This document shows, piece by piece, positions 25,265-33,655 of a stretch of DNA of 64,000 bases. Numbering within the stretch: position 1 is the first letter of the stretch; each line of letters starts with the position of its first letter. Below the pieces are notes generated by a model. That model was given only the letters and a program-made list of their open reading frames with translations, did no database searches and had not been told where the DNA came from. The position numbers and the translations under genes are program-made. The DNA is taken from the NCBI GenBank assembly GCA_964346295.1, contig CAYFUG010000002.1, positions 1 through 64,000 of the forward strand, given 5' to 3'. The stretch comes from CAYFUG01 sp964346295 (GTDB taxonomy: Bacteria; Patescibacteriota; Minisyncoccia; Moranbacterales; DUUL01).

Positions 25265-25292
25265 AGATTAGCAACTTTTCTGATTTTGTCAA
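25265..25292 (-). promoter_or_regulatory. putative promoter of the tRNA-like gene
   Basis: Minus strand: perfect -35 TTGACA (25287-25292), 16-nt spacer and a weak -10 TAATCT (25265-25270). The predicted start is about 20 nt before the acceptor stem. Confidence 0.45.
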
Positions 25293-25397
25293 TATTTTTT
25301 TAGACACTTTTTAAACAACCTCGGGATTCAAAAAAACCATGGAGGTAGACCAAATCAAGCAAAGTTGCTATTCTAAGATTGAATTAACCGGGACAAC

Positions 25398-25943
25398 ATG
25401 ACTTTTGCCGAAGAACTAAAAACTTTACTTCGAAATTACCCCGACCCGACGATCCGGATAACTTTTGGAGAGCGAATTGAGCAAGGCGCCTTAACTCAAG
25501 ATGAAAACAAAGAATCTCATTTTTGTATTTATTTTGCTGCCTTTGATCCAGTTGCCCAAGAATTCTTTTTAGGCCACCATAAAAAAGCAGATAAGTGGCT
25601 TTTCAACGGCTGTCACATTAACCGGAACGAAACTATTGAGGAAGCTCTTGATCGAGAAATCGATGAGGAATGGGGACTCGACCGAAATAAACTGCAGATT
25701 ATAAACCCTCCCCTTTTCACCACCAAAAAAATCGCTCCCAAGCCGCCTAAGTTTTTCTGCAAGTTCCACTATGACATCTGGTGTTTTGTGGAGGTCAATA
25801 AAAATTCCTTTGAGCCTAATCAGGAAAATTTGGCGACTGAATTTTACGAAACTGGATGGTTAAACTATTCCCAAGCACTAGAAAAAGTCACCGAACCGGA
25901 TATCCTCCAGGGAATAGAATTTATCAAAGCAAGTTATTTTTAA
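25398..25943 (+). CDS. Nudix hydrolase
   Basis: 181 residues. The Nudix box is present in near-canonical form (NGCHINRNETIEEALDREID then EEWGL), with one extra residue between the leading Gly and the first Glu; REIDEEWGL carries the metal ligands. The sequence around (FHYDIWCFVEV, EFYETGWLNYSQA) suits a MutT-type fold. Nudix enzymes hydrolyse nucleoside diphosphates linked to other moieties; the substrate is unknown. ATG start after a 160-nt region with the tRNA-like promoter on the other strand. Confidence 0.85.
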   Translation: MTFAEELKTLLRNYPDPTIRITFGERIEQGALTQDENKESHFCIYFAAFDPVAQEFFLGHHKKADKWLFNGCHINRNETIEEALDREIDEEWGLDRNKLQIINPPLFTTKKIAPKPPKFFCKFHYDIWCFVEVNKNSFEPNQENLATEFYETGWLNYSQALEKVTEPDILQGIEFIKASYF

Positions 25944-25978
25944 AATTTTAATTTAACCAACTTCAAAGCATTCAATAA

Positions 25979-26500
25979 ATGAAGGATTTAATTTTACTAA
26001 AAGGGAAGCCTGGGGTAGGAAAAAGCACAATCGCCTCCCTATTAGCCAAAAAAATAAACTGCCCTGTTTTACATAAAGACGACCTTAATGATTTAGTATT
26101 TAGTTTTTTCGGAGCTAACAGCAAAACATCGGGGCTTGTCTATGAAATAATAGGTTATTTTGTAAAAAATTTATCCACTATAGTGGAAAGAAGTATTGTT
26201 GTAGATTGCTCTCTCTCTACAAAGAAAAATTACTTGCTTTTTAAGAAGTTGTCCCACAAAATAAACTTCAAATTAACCGTAATAGAAGTGGTTATGCCAA
26301 ATAAAAAAGAACTAGAAAAAAGACTAAATCAAAGAGTTGGCCTACCTAAGCATAGAATAAAATCAATAAAAGATATCGGGAAGCAAGGATTATTCTACGA
26401 AGAGTACCCCATTGAGAATCTTATAAAAGTTAAAAATAATAAGGAAATTGCAAGTACTGTGAATGAGTTACTAGAAAAGCTCTCTTACAAAATAAACTAA
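25979..26500 (+). CDS. small P-loop kinase (AAA_33-like)
   Basis: 173 residues. Walker A GKPGVGKST sits at residues 9-17, followed by CPVLHKDDLNDLVF (a D-x-D/L substrate strand), VERSIVVDCSLST and the lid-like region EKRLNQRVGLPKHR. It belongs to the zeta-toxin/shikimate-kinase-like small kinases. Its codon use is more AT-rich than cysS downstream. It is 5 nt before the cysS ATG, so the two are probably co-transcribed. The substrate is unknown. Confidence 0.75.
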   Translation: MKDLILLKGKPGVGKSTIASLLAKKINCPVLHKDDLNDLVFSFFGANSKTSGLVYEIIGYFVKNLSTIVERSIVVDCSLSTKKNYLLFKKLSHKINFKLTVIEVVMPNKKELEKRLNQRVGLPKHRIKSIKDIGKQGLFYEEYPIENLIKVKNNKEIASTVNELLEKLSYKIN

Positions 26501-26505
26501 AAACC

Positions 26506-28056
26506 ATGTACCTATACAACACCCTCACCAATAAGAAGGAGAAATTTCAGCCCCAAGAAAAAGGCAAGGTTAAAATGTACACTTGCGGGCCCACTGTCTA
26601 CAACTACGCCCACATTGGCAACTTGGCCGCCTACATTTATGCTGACACTCTGAGGCGGTTTTTGGAGTTCTCTGGTTTCGAAGTGCGCCACATTGTCAAC
26701 ATTACTGATGTTGGCCACCTCAGCGCTGATGATATTAACCAGGCTGACAGTGGCGAAGACAAGATGCTCAAGGCCGCCCTCCGAGAAAAAAAAACTCCTT
26801 GGGAAATCGCTAAATTCTACACCGAGCGCTTTTTTGAAGATCGCGATCGACTCAATATCAAAAAAGCCCAGCACTATCCTCGAGCCACCGCTCATGTCAA
26901 GCAGATGATTCAGATCACCGAGACACTCCTAGAAAAAAGCCTGGCTTATGAGAAAAACGGCAATGTCTTTTTTGATGTAGAAAAATTTGACGGCTACGGT
27001 AAGCTCTCCGGCAAGAAACTGGAGGAGTTAAAACACGGCGCCCGCCTGGAGGATCACCCCGACAAACAGCACAGCTACGATTTTGCTCTCTGGCTCAAGG
27101 CTCCCAAGAATCACCTGATGCAGTGGGAAAGCCCCTGGAGCCAGGGTTATCCCGGTTGGCACATTGAGTGCAGCGCCATGAGCATGGAATACCTGGGTGA
27201 AACACTGGACATTCACACCGGCGGCGAAGATCATGTCTTTCCTCATCACGAAAATGAGATTGCCCAGAGCGAAGGTTGCACCGGCGCGCCTTTTGCTAAT
27301 TATTGGTTTCACAACCGCTTCCTGCTAGTAGAAGGCGCCAAAATGAGTAAGTCTAAGGGCAATTTCTATGTCCTAGCGGATGTTTTAGAACGAGGTTTTG
27401 ACCCGATGACTTTTCGAATGCTAATCTTGAGCTCCCACTATCGCTCTAATGTTAATTTCACTTGGCAAGGAATGGAACAAGCCGCTAGGAACCTCGATAA
27501 AATTACTCGTTGGTGGGAAAAAATCTCCCAACTAGCAGGAGAGGAATCTGAAAAAAGTGATCGACAAATCAGTGGACAAACCATCAAGAAAAATGCTAAA
27601 ATAGCCACTGAAGCAATGCCCTCGTTGCCCTCACTAAGAGACAAGCAAGACAAAAAACTAGGAGGTAGAAAAAGCAAATCTGACAACAGCGCCTACCAGG
27701 CGGCCGAAGAAAAAATTACCGCCGCCCTGACGGACGACCTCAACACTCCCCTGGCCCTAAGCGAACTTTACGAGTTAATTAACCAAACCAACCGCCAAGC
27801 AGACCAGGGTGAATTGACCTCAGGGGAAGCCCAAAGCCTCCTAAATCTCTGGAAAAAACTTAATCAGGTTTTTGGCTTGCTCTTGACCGCCCCTGGAAAA
27901 GAAATTTCTCAGGAAATTGAAAATTTGGCCCAAAAACGCCAAGCGGCCCGGAAGCAAAAAGACTTTACTCTATCCGATCAGCTTCGGGACCAAATTGAAG
28001 CTCGGGGCTTTCAAGTAGAAGACACTCCGGAAGGGCAGAAAATAAGAAGTAAGTAG
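26506..28056 (+). CDS. cysS: cysteinyl-tRNA synthetase
   Basis: 516 residues. Class I synthetase with zinc ligand Cys in YTCGPTVYNYAHIGNLAAY (HIGH variant), IECSAMSMEYLG, GGEDHVFPHHENEIAQSEG and KMSKSKGN. A poorly conserved Lys/Ser/Asp-rich insertion of about 50 residues (about 347-400) separates the catalytic core from the anticodon-binding helices, which resume at AAEEKITAALTDDLNTPLAL. The C-terminus FTLSDQLRDQIEARGFQVED is typical. It starts 5 nt after the kinase gene. Confidence 0.97.
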   Translation: MYLYNTLTNKKEKFQPQEKGKVKMYTCGPTVYNYAHIGNLAAYIYADTLRRFLEFSGFEVRHIVNITDVGHLSADDINQADSGEDKMLKAALREKKTPWEIAKFYTERFFEDRDRLNIKKAQHYPRATAHVKQMIQITETLLEKSLAYEKNGNVFFDVEKFDGYGKLSGKKLEELKHGARLEDHPDKQHSYDFALWLKAPKNHLMQWESPWSQGYPGWHIECSAMSMEYLGETLDIHTGGEDHVFPHHENEIAQSEGCTGAPFANYWFHNRFLLVEGAKMSKSKGNFYVLADVLERGFDPMTFRMLILSSHYRSNVNFTWQGMEQAARNLDKITRWWEKISQLAGEESEKSDRQISGQTIKKNAKIATEAMPSLPSLRDKQDKKLGGRKSKSDNSAYQAAEEKITAALTDDLNTPLALSELYELINQTNRQADQGELTSGEAQSLLNLWKKLNQVFGLLLTAPGKEISQEIENLAQKRQAARKQKDFTLSDQLRDQIEARGFQVEDTPEGQKIRSK

Positions 28057-28064
28057 ACAATCCC

Positions 28065-28529
28065 ATGAACGAAAAACTTAGAGATAAGACTATCCTCTCT
28101 TCCGGAGAAAGTCACGAAATAAGCCACGAAAGAGCCAGAGGGATGATCTTAGGAAATATTCTGAGGCCTGACAAAAGAGACAAGGACTCTCTGATCCTTT
28201 GGGCATTTAAAGACCCTGTCAAAGAAAGTCTTAACGAAACGGAAAACAAAAAAAGGGACTTTGTGGAAGCCTTGGATTTAATAAAAAGCAGAAAACACCG
28301 AGAGGCTTTAGTGGTGTATCCCGATTTAATTCTGGAACTAATAAGAAGAAGGTTAGCTACTCTCGAAGAAAGAAAAGAGTCTTCCTTTAAATGCACGGAC
28401 AAAGAACTTCCCACAGCCCCAACAGGAAAACCTCAGAAATACTCCATTAGAATAAAGCTTTTAGAAGGAGCCTTTGACTTTCTGGAGAAGCTCCCAAGAA
28501 AACAACATACTGCAGACCAAAAACGATAA
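28065..28529 (+). CDS. hypothetical protein
   Basis: 154 residues, soluble, highly charged and mostly helical (KKRDFVEALDLIKSRKHREA, YPDLILELIRRRLATLEERK). It begins 8 nt after the cysS stop, so it is probably co-transcribed. No motif recognised. Confidence 0.6.
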   Translation: MNEKLRDKTILSSGESHEISHERARGMILGNILRPDKRDKDSLILWAFKDPVKESLNETENKKRDFVEALDLIKSRKHREALVVYPDLILELIRRRLATLEERKESSFKCTDKELPTAPTGKPQKYSIRIKLLEGAFDFLEKLPRKQHTADQKR

Positions 28530-28556
28530 GAATAAGAAATAGAAATTACTTATTTT

Positions 28557-28880
28557 TCACTTCTTAAGCACCTTCCTAATAATCGCGAGATCCACCATAG
28601 AATAAAACGCGCTCAATAAAGAAATAAGGACTGTCAAAAGAAAACCCTCCCTAGAGAAAGCTTCTTGCCCGGAAATAATCTTCCATCCATCAACCATCAT
28701 CATAAACAGCAGAAACCCTCCCGGTGCCACCAAAAGAAGCAACACCACTAAGATCTTAATGGTCCTTAGAAGCAAGCTTTCTTTAGAATCAGCCTCGCCT
28801 AAGCCTCGAAAAAAATCACCCGTTAATTCAATCTGTCGCATCGGATCAAATTGGTTACCTTGCTGTGCCTGCCCACCCAA
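28557..28880 (-). CDS. small two-TM membrane protein
   Basis: About 107 residues with two hydrophobic segments (about 42-66 and 80-100). No ATG exists in frame: the upstream frame is closed by TAA about 45 nt before, leaving TTG at 28880 as the best start. Upstream codons read PSKDQDQLKLEKIL and look coding, so an earlier non-ATG start is possible. Function unknown. Confidence 0.5.
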   Translation of the reverse strand: MGGQAQQGNQFDPMRQIELTGDFFRGLGEADSKESLLLRTIKILVVLLLLVAPGGFLLFMMMVDGWKIISGQEAFSREGFLLTVLISLLSAFYSMVDLAIIRKVLKK

Positions 28881-29020
28881 AATCTTTTCCAGCTTAAGTT
28901 GATCCTGGTCTTTTGATGGTGGTTAATTGTCTTTTTTCATAAAATATACTGAGTGTTTTTTCTAACTAAGTACGGTTATAGTCCTCTAGAAAATTATTTT
29001 CAACCCGTAATCATTCTTCC

Positions 29021-29806
29021 TTGAGACTTTTTGTTAAAAAAATTATTTTCTTCTTAGCGGTCCTTGTTACTAGTTATTTAATGCTCGGGGTGGCTTTATT
29101 TTTCTATCAGCGCCAGTTTCTTTACTACCCTACCAATAACAATTTTGAGGAGTGCCCTCATTTTTCCTCTAGTGAAAAAATCACCTACCAAGACACCAAT
29201 TTTTACTATCGCGAAAGATCGTCCGAGAGAGTGGCGGTCTTTTACCACGGAAACGCTAGCAGCGCTTGCGATATGCACTTCTTGCACCAGTTATTTAGTC
29301 CGTCCGGCTATTCTTACCTACTGGTAGAATTTCCCGGTTATGCCCAAACTCCTGGTAATCCTACCCAAGAAAATCTTTCTCGAACGGTTAAGCAAGTGAA
29401 TGATTTTATAGAAGAAAAAAATTACTCAGAGGTAGTTTTATTAGGCCAAAGCATCGGAACCGGCCTAGCCAGCGAACACTCTCGGATTCGCCCTAGAAGC
29501 CGTTTAGCCTTAGTTTCTCCTTTTGAAAAATTTTCATCTTTAATTCAAGAAAAAATTAAGATTTATCCTGGCAACTGGCTTCTTCGAGATAAATTCAACA
29601 ACCTCCCTGGTGCCCAAGCCGCTCAATCAGTGTTAATTATTCATGGCAAAGAAGATCAACTGATTCCCCCTCATCACGCTCAAAAGCTTTTTGAGAAAAT
29701 CAAGAAAGCCCATAAAGAAATCCTTCTGGTAGAAAATTTTCATCATAATGATATTTTTCAATCTCCTCAAACCCACTCTAAGTTGCGAGAATTTTTGAGA
29801 AAATAA
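29021..29806 (+). CDS. membrane-anchored alpha/beta hydrolase
   Basis: 261 residues from TTG 29021 (upstream frame has no ATG or GTG). One N-terminal membrane anchor (about 7-28), then an alpha/beta hydrolase: oxyanion region VAVFYHGNASSACDMHFL, nucleophile elbow LLGQSIGTG, acid in IIHGKEDQLIP, and catalytic His in ENFHHNDIF. It resembles the BEM46/ABHD13-like anchored hydrolases. Probably a lipase or esterase acting at the membrane; substrate unknown. Confidence 0.78.
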   Translation: MRLFVKKIIFFLAVLVTSYLMLGVALFFYQRQFLYYPTNNNFEECPHFSSSEKITYQDTNFYYRERSSERVAVFYHGNASSACDMHFLHQLFSPSGYSYLLVEFPGYAQTPGNPTQENLSRTVKQVNDFIEEKNYSEVVLLGQSIGTGLASEHSRIRPRSRLALVSPFEKFSSLIQEKIKIYPGNWLLRDKFNNLPGAQAAQSVLIIHGKEDQLIPPHHAQKLFEKIKKAHKEILLVENFHHNDIFQSPQTHSKLREFLRK

Positions 29807-29846
29807 TCCTGCAATGAAAATTCAAAAACCTAAAGAGAGAAAATCT

Positions 29847-30731
29847 TTATTCGGCACAATCAATCTCCTGTCCATCCTGATTCCAGCAGTGCCTAAGATA
29901 AGGCTCGCTGTCGCCTGGCAAACGAACTATTTCCTCTGCCAAATTTCCGTTCTCATGCCACTTCCAGAAGGTAGCCTTTACCATCTCATTGTGACTACTA
30001 ATGAATCTCATCTTTAAATTACCATCCTCACCCCAGTTAAGTAGCTCCCCGTGTGACTCGCTATTGACCCACTGATCTTCTCCCATTAGGCCTTGATAAC
30101 CCTTTTCAGGGGAATCATAAAAAGTTAACATCTTACCGTCAATCTTTCCGTTTTTATAAGGAGTCACAATCTTAGAAATTCCTACCTCCTCCCTGGGTTC
30201 ATTGTAGTAAATCGTCAAATCTCCGGTCATGCTAGAACGATCAGTTTCACTAAATTCCACATCGGCAACCAGATATCCTTCCGGGAATTTAATTGCCATT
30301 TTCCCATCTTTCTTGGTAGAAAGGTAGCACATTCCCTCTTCACAGGAGCCTGATGAAGGAACAGAAAGATCACTTTCTTCTTGACTTAAAAGTTGGCTGA
30401 GAGTCGCCAGCTTATTTTTAAGGGCTAACTCTACTCCCTCTACAAGACGAAATTTTTCTCCCTCAATCATCAAATCACCGGAAGAAACTTCTTCTACAAA
30501 AACAAACTTCCCGTCTTCTACTTTAACACTAGAGTTATCCACCCTGACTCCCGGCTCAGCTTCAGCCGGATCAAATGAATCTTCTAACTCTAAAGGATCC
30601 TTACTAAAAGCTGCCTCCTGAATTCCAACTTCCGACAAAATTGAATCTGTCTCTTTGCTAGAATTATTCCAACAAGCACTAAAAGTAAGTACTGTCGCCA
30701 AAATTAATCCCGTTGAAATTTTTGTTTTCAT
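29847..30731 (-). CDS. lipoprotein with MORN-like repeats
   Basis: 294 residues. Lipoprotein signal with lipobox-like LTFSAC (Cys20), so it is lipid-anchored outside the membrane. The C-terminal half contains YKNGKIDGKMLTFYDSPEKG and NWGEDGNLKMRFI, KWHENGNLAEEIVRL and CWNQDGQEID. These are the G-x-x-x-x-x-Y/W-NG units of the MORN_2 (YwqK-like) repeats. No toxin partner of YwqK type is seen. The substrate or partner is unknown. Confidence 0.68.
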   Translation of the reverse strand: MKTKISTGLILATVLTFSACWNNSSKETDSILSEVGIQEAAFSKDPLELEDSFDPAEAEPGVRVDNSSVKVEDGKFVFVEEVSSGDLMIEGEKFRLVEGVELALKNKLATLSQLLSQEESDLSVPSSGSCEEGMCYLSTKKDGKMAIKFPEGYLVADVEFSETDRSSMTGDLTIYYNEPREEVGISKIVTPYKNGKIDGKMLTFYDSPEKGYQGLMGEDQWVNSESHGELLNWGEDGNLKMRFISSHNEMVKATFWKWHENGNLAEEIVRLPGDSEPYLRHCWNQDGQEIDCAE

Positions 30732-30785
30732 TTATTATTTTTTAATCGAGTTATTTCCTTAGCAACCCTGCAAACATTCTCGGTT

Positions 30786-30806
30786 TTTCAAATTTTGAAA
30801 ATTTGA
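30786..30806. repeat. solo terminal-repeat palindrome (family 1 footprint)
   Basis: A palindrome TTCAAATTTTGAAAATTTGAA, two family-1 ends placed back to back without the core. It may be a deletion footprint of a family-1 element, 12 nt before the stop of the gene at 30818. Confidence 0.4.
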
Positions 30807-30817
30807 AAGGCTCCTCC

Positions 30818-31960
30818 CTAGCGGGGTCCGAATCCGCATTTCACCTTTAAAATCTCCCGATTATCCTGGTCAATGATGCACATTACACCTCTATATTTTT
30901 CCAGAGAAGTAGAGGCATAGCCCACTTCTCGACTACCAGCTGGAGCCACAAAATCCAAGCCTAACGACCCCTTCTGATTCCAGTTTAGCTCCTCTTCGAA
31001 AAATTCCTCAGTTTTCTTGATTGTTTCTCGAGAAACATCCTTGGTGGTCACGCTCATTCCCTTATTGAGCAATAAATTAGCTTGTTCACTGGTCCAAAGT
31101 AAATCATTTTCTACCCCTACTTTTCCCACCTCAAATCCGGCTCGAGAATAATTCTCTAGCTCAATAAATAAATTGATGATTTGATGTCCCCCTCCTTGGG
31201 GTTCAGAGTCTTTTACTGTCTGAGGATTCTCTTCTGGAACCTTCTCCTCGCTTGTCATTATTCCCTTTCCCTCCTCGATTCTCCCCTGATCAGCACTTTT
31301 CTCTTCCTGAGGACTAGATATCGCCAATAAATAAAAAGATAAAAAAGTTATCAAACCGCCAATAATTACTGCTCTTGCCAACTCAAAAATACCTAGCTGA
31401 ATCTTTCTACGCAATAGAAAAAGATAAGTTCCCCATAACAATACCACTAACAAGAACCAATTTACCGAACGAGAAAGCAAAAAAACTCCCATCATCATTA
31501 CTCCCGCAATAACAGCTACCCGAAAAAAACGTCGGGCCTGATCATCAAGTCTTTCTTCTGGACTTTCTTCCAAGAGAGATTGGCCAACACCACTTAAATC
31601 ATCTCCCTCGGATGCTCCCCAAAAATTACTCCCCTGGGCAACGGAATCTTTTTTCTCAAATTTTTCTTCTTCTTTTTTTAGGTCTTCCTTGGATTTCTCA
31701 AGAGCCCCTTCTAAGGTCTCCTTCTCCTTTAAATTCTCTTTGGAAGAACCTTTTAAACTCTCCTTCGAGACCTCTATTTTTGCCATTTCTTGATTTTCCT
31801 TCTCAGAAGAAGATTTTTGTCCTGATTGAAGATCTGATTCCCTTTCAAGGTCAAGTTCTTCTTCTTTATTAAAAGCATCTTCAGTGCCCCTCTGCTTCCA
31901 TTTATCCCTCAAAGAGGACTTGACCTTAGTCAATTTACTAAGCCAACCCTTTAATTTCAT
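30818..31960 (-). CDS. membrane protein with charged cytoplasmic N-terminus
   Basis: 380 residues. The first 145 are dominated by Glu, Lys and Ser (coiled or disordered). Two or three hydrophobic segments lie at about 148-170, 171-185 and 193-215, then a soluble C-terminal domain (LFIELENYSRAGFEVGKVGV ... VGYASTSLEKYRGVMCIIDQ). No family recognised. Its acidic low-complexity region resembles that of the TPR protein at 11990. Confidence 0.65.
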   Translation of the reverse strand: MKLKGWLSKLTKVKSSLRDKWKQRGTEDAFNKEEELDLERESDLQSGQKSSSEKENQEMAKIEVSKESLKGSSKENLKEKETLEGALEKSKEDLKKEEEKFEKKDSVAQGSNFWGASEGDDLSGVGQSLLEESPEERLDDQARRFFRVAVIAGVMMMGVFLLSRSVNWFLLVVLLWGTYLFLLRRKIQLGIFELARAVIIGGLITFLSFYLLAISSPQEEKSADQGRIEEGKGIMTSEEKVPEENPQTVKDSEPQGGGHQIINLFIELENYSRAGFEVGKVGVENDLLWTSEQANLLLNKGMSVTTKDVSRETIKKTEEFFEEELNWNQKGSLGLDFVAPAGSREVGYASTSLEKYRGVMCIIDQDNREILKVKCGFGPR

Positions 31961-32054
31961 TTTGCTTTTAGTTAAAAATTAGTTAAAGTCATTATACTAC
32001 AATAAGCAATTTTCCCCAAAATCATGAATCGACTAAACTAGAAAACACCTAACA

Positions 32055-33290
32055 ATGAGTTCACTCCAAGACCGAAAAGATCTGGAACCAAGAACCCAGA
32101 AACCTAACCAGCCCATTTTGGCTCTTGCCCCCATGGCCGGCTTCACTGACCTCCCTTTTCGCCTCCTTTGCAAACAACATGGAGCTGATTTGCTGTTCTC
32201 TGAGATGATTAGCGCCACTGGACTTTTTCACGAAAAACGAGATAAATCCCTCCAACTAGCCCAATCCTGCCCAGAAGACTCTCCGATGTTTTTGCAGCTT
32301 TTCGGTTCCGACCCTCAGCATTTCGCCTTCGCCACCCGATTAATCAATCAACTCCCAGTCAGAGCCAATCCATCTTATTCCAGAAATGATCCTAACAAGA
32401 AATCTGAGGAGTTTGTTTTTAAAAAATTTCTAGGAGAATTCGAGCATCGAAGCGAGATGTACTTAAGGTACGACGAACGAGACGCGGAGAATTCAACAAC
32501 CAAATTTGAGGAAAACAAACTTCTCAGGCCAGAAGGAATTGACCTAAACCTTGGCTGCCCCGTCAAAAAAGTCCTTCGCCAAGAGGCCGGCTGTGCTCTA
32601 ATGGAGAAGCCGCACCTGGTGCGAGAAATTCTCAAGAATATTTTAGGCAACACTACTCTCCCGGTTTCTATCAAAATCCGGTCCCGAGGCAAGAGCCTAG
32701 ACGCCCTCAAGTTTCTAAATGCTCTAGCTGATTTGGACTGGCAATTAGTTACCGTCCACGCTCGTTCTTTGAATCAAGGTTTTTCCGGCGATCCAGATTG
32801 GGCTTTAGTGAAAGAAATCAAGAGAAACTTTCCCCACAAAACCGTTCTGGCCAACGGCGGAATTACTGATCTTGCTACCGCCCAAAAAGCCCTAGAAGAA
32901 AGTCGAGCTGATGGCTTGGCGCTAGCCCGAGGCGTCCTCGGTAACCCTTGGTTATTCAATAAGATCAAGACCAATAGTCGCCCCCTTTCGAAAGGGGAAC
33001 CAGAAGATTGGCAGTTATCTGAAGCAGAAATATTGGCTACTCCCAGAAAAAAAAATGAGGCGCTCGAAAAGCAAATCCCCCTTAGCCGAGTTAGAGCCAC
33101 CGCCCTCCAGCACGCCAGATTATTTCAACAAATTTTTCCAACAAACGACTTAAAGCCCCTCCGATCTCATCTTATTTGGTACTTCAAAAATTTTTCTGGA
33201 AGCAAAAAAACTCGCTCCCAACTCACTGGAGTGAAAACCTTAGAAGAACTAGAAAAGATTTTGCAACAAACAATCAGTTCCTCCCTCTAG
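32055..33290 (+). CDS. dus: tRNA-dihydrouridine synthase with repeat-derived insertions
   Basis: 411 residues, against about 320 for DusB. Dus reduces uridines in the D-loop with FMN/NADPH. Core motifs: LAPMAGFTDLPFRLLCKQHG, LFSEMISATG, GIDLNLGCPVKKV with the catalytic Cys, VSIKIRSRG, VTVHARS, LANGGITD, and GLALARGVLGNPWLF. An inserted region of about 55 residues (about 110-165) interrupts the core after FATRLINQLPV. Its DNA (32415-32518) matches repeat family 1. A second insert, RPLSKGEPEDW (about 311-321), overlaps a CCCCCTTT-type hairpin. The frame stays open through both. Confidence 0.9.
   Translation: MSSLQDRKDLEPRTQKPNQPILALAPMAGFTDLPFRLLCKQHGADLLFSEMISATGLFHEKRDKSLQLAQSCPEDSPMFLQLFGSDPQHFAFATRLINQLPVRANPSYSRNDPNKKSEEFVFKKFLGEFEHRSEMYLRYDERDAENSTTKFEENKLLRPEGIDLNLGCPVKKVLRQEAGCALMEKPHLVREILKNILGNTTLPVSIKIRSRGKSLDALKFLNALADLDWQLVTVHARSLNQGFSGDPDWALVKEIKRNFPHKTVLANGGITDLATAQKALEESRADGLALARGVLGNPWLFNKIKTNSRPLSKGEPEDWQLSEAEILATPRKKNEALEKQIPLSRVRATALQHARLFQQIFPTNDLKPLRSHLIWYFKNFSGSKKTRSQLTGVKTLEELEKILQQTISSSL
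32415..32518 (+). repeat. palindromic repeat family 1, copy G, inside dus
   Basis: The coding DNA reads AAATTTCTAGGAGAATTCGAG, then GAAGCGAGATGTACTTAAGG, GTACGACGAACGAGACGCGG and TTCAACAACCAAATTTGAGG. In order this matches copy E at 55067 (AAATTTTAGGAAAAATCGAG, GAGCGAGATATACCGAAG, AACAAACGAGTAACAGAG) at most positions. It encodes Dus residues of about 121-155. Confidence 0.6.
32983..33013 (+). repeat. CCCCCTTT-type palindromic repeat, copy 2, inside dus
   Basis: CGCCCCCTTTCGAAAGGGGA, with CCCCTTTCGAAAGGGG a perfect 16-bp palindrome, then ACCAGAAGATTG. It aligns with the hairpins at 22655 and 45226. It encodes RPLSKGEPED in Dus. Confidence 0.65.
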
Positions 33291-33655
33291 GAAAAATTTC
33301 TACAATATGCTAAAATCTCAGAAAATTAAGCTGCGGAAAATGAAGTCTGAATAATAACTTAGGACTTACAATTTTGGATACGATTCTACCGTGTCCCGCC
33401 TAGGCTTTAGACAGATGGAGGTGCGGCTGAAAATCGAAGCAATCCGCGCTGAAGAGTGCGACCGAGCGAAAAGCGAGGATTTTTATCAAAATTTGGAATA
33501 TAAACAATATCTAATCAACAACACAAAACTTTTAAGTTTTAGGAAAGCTCTAGACGAAGTCGAGGTTTTGAATAAGGCGCACTGAAATGTACGGCGATCT
33601 CAAAACGCAGGCAACAATAACGAGATTTTCAAAATTTGAAAGCTTTGACTCTACC
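33291..33655. other. dus to AI-2E intergenic region
   Basis: 365 nt. It contains a TGTCCCGCC...GATGGA hairpin-like piece (about 33390-33420) similar to the hairpin embedded in copy A, then family-1 copy B. The short open frames here (one of 64 codons, and an N-terminal extension of the next gene) are repeat sequence, not genes. Confidence 0.6.
33526..33644 (+). repeat. palindromic repeat family 1, copy B
   Basis: About 119 bp: AACTTTTAAGTTTTAGGAAA left end, GACGAAGTCGAGGTTTT, core CACTGAAATGTACGGCGA, AAAACGCAGGC, ACAATAACGAGATTTTCAAA and right end AATTTGAAAGC. It ends 12 nt before the AI-2E transporter ATG. Confidence 0.8.

Noticed and set aside
33391..33585. A 64-codon plus-strand ORF upstream of the AI-2E gene
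   Set aside because: It lies in hairpin and family-1 repeat sequence and has no RBS or protein-like composition.
33587..33655. N-terminal extension of the AI-2E transporter from an upstream ATG
   Set aside because: This stretch is repeat copy B; the protein's natural hydrophobic N-terminus begins at ATG 33656.
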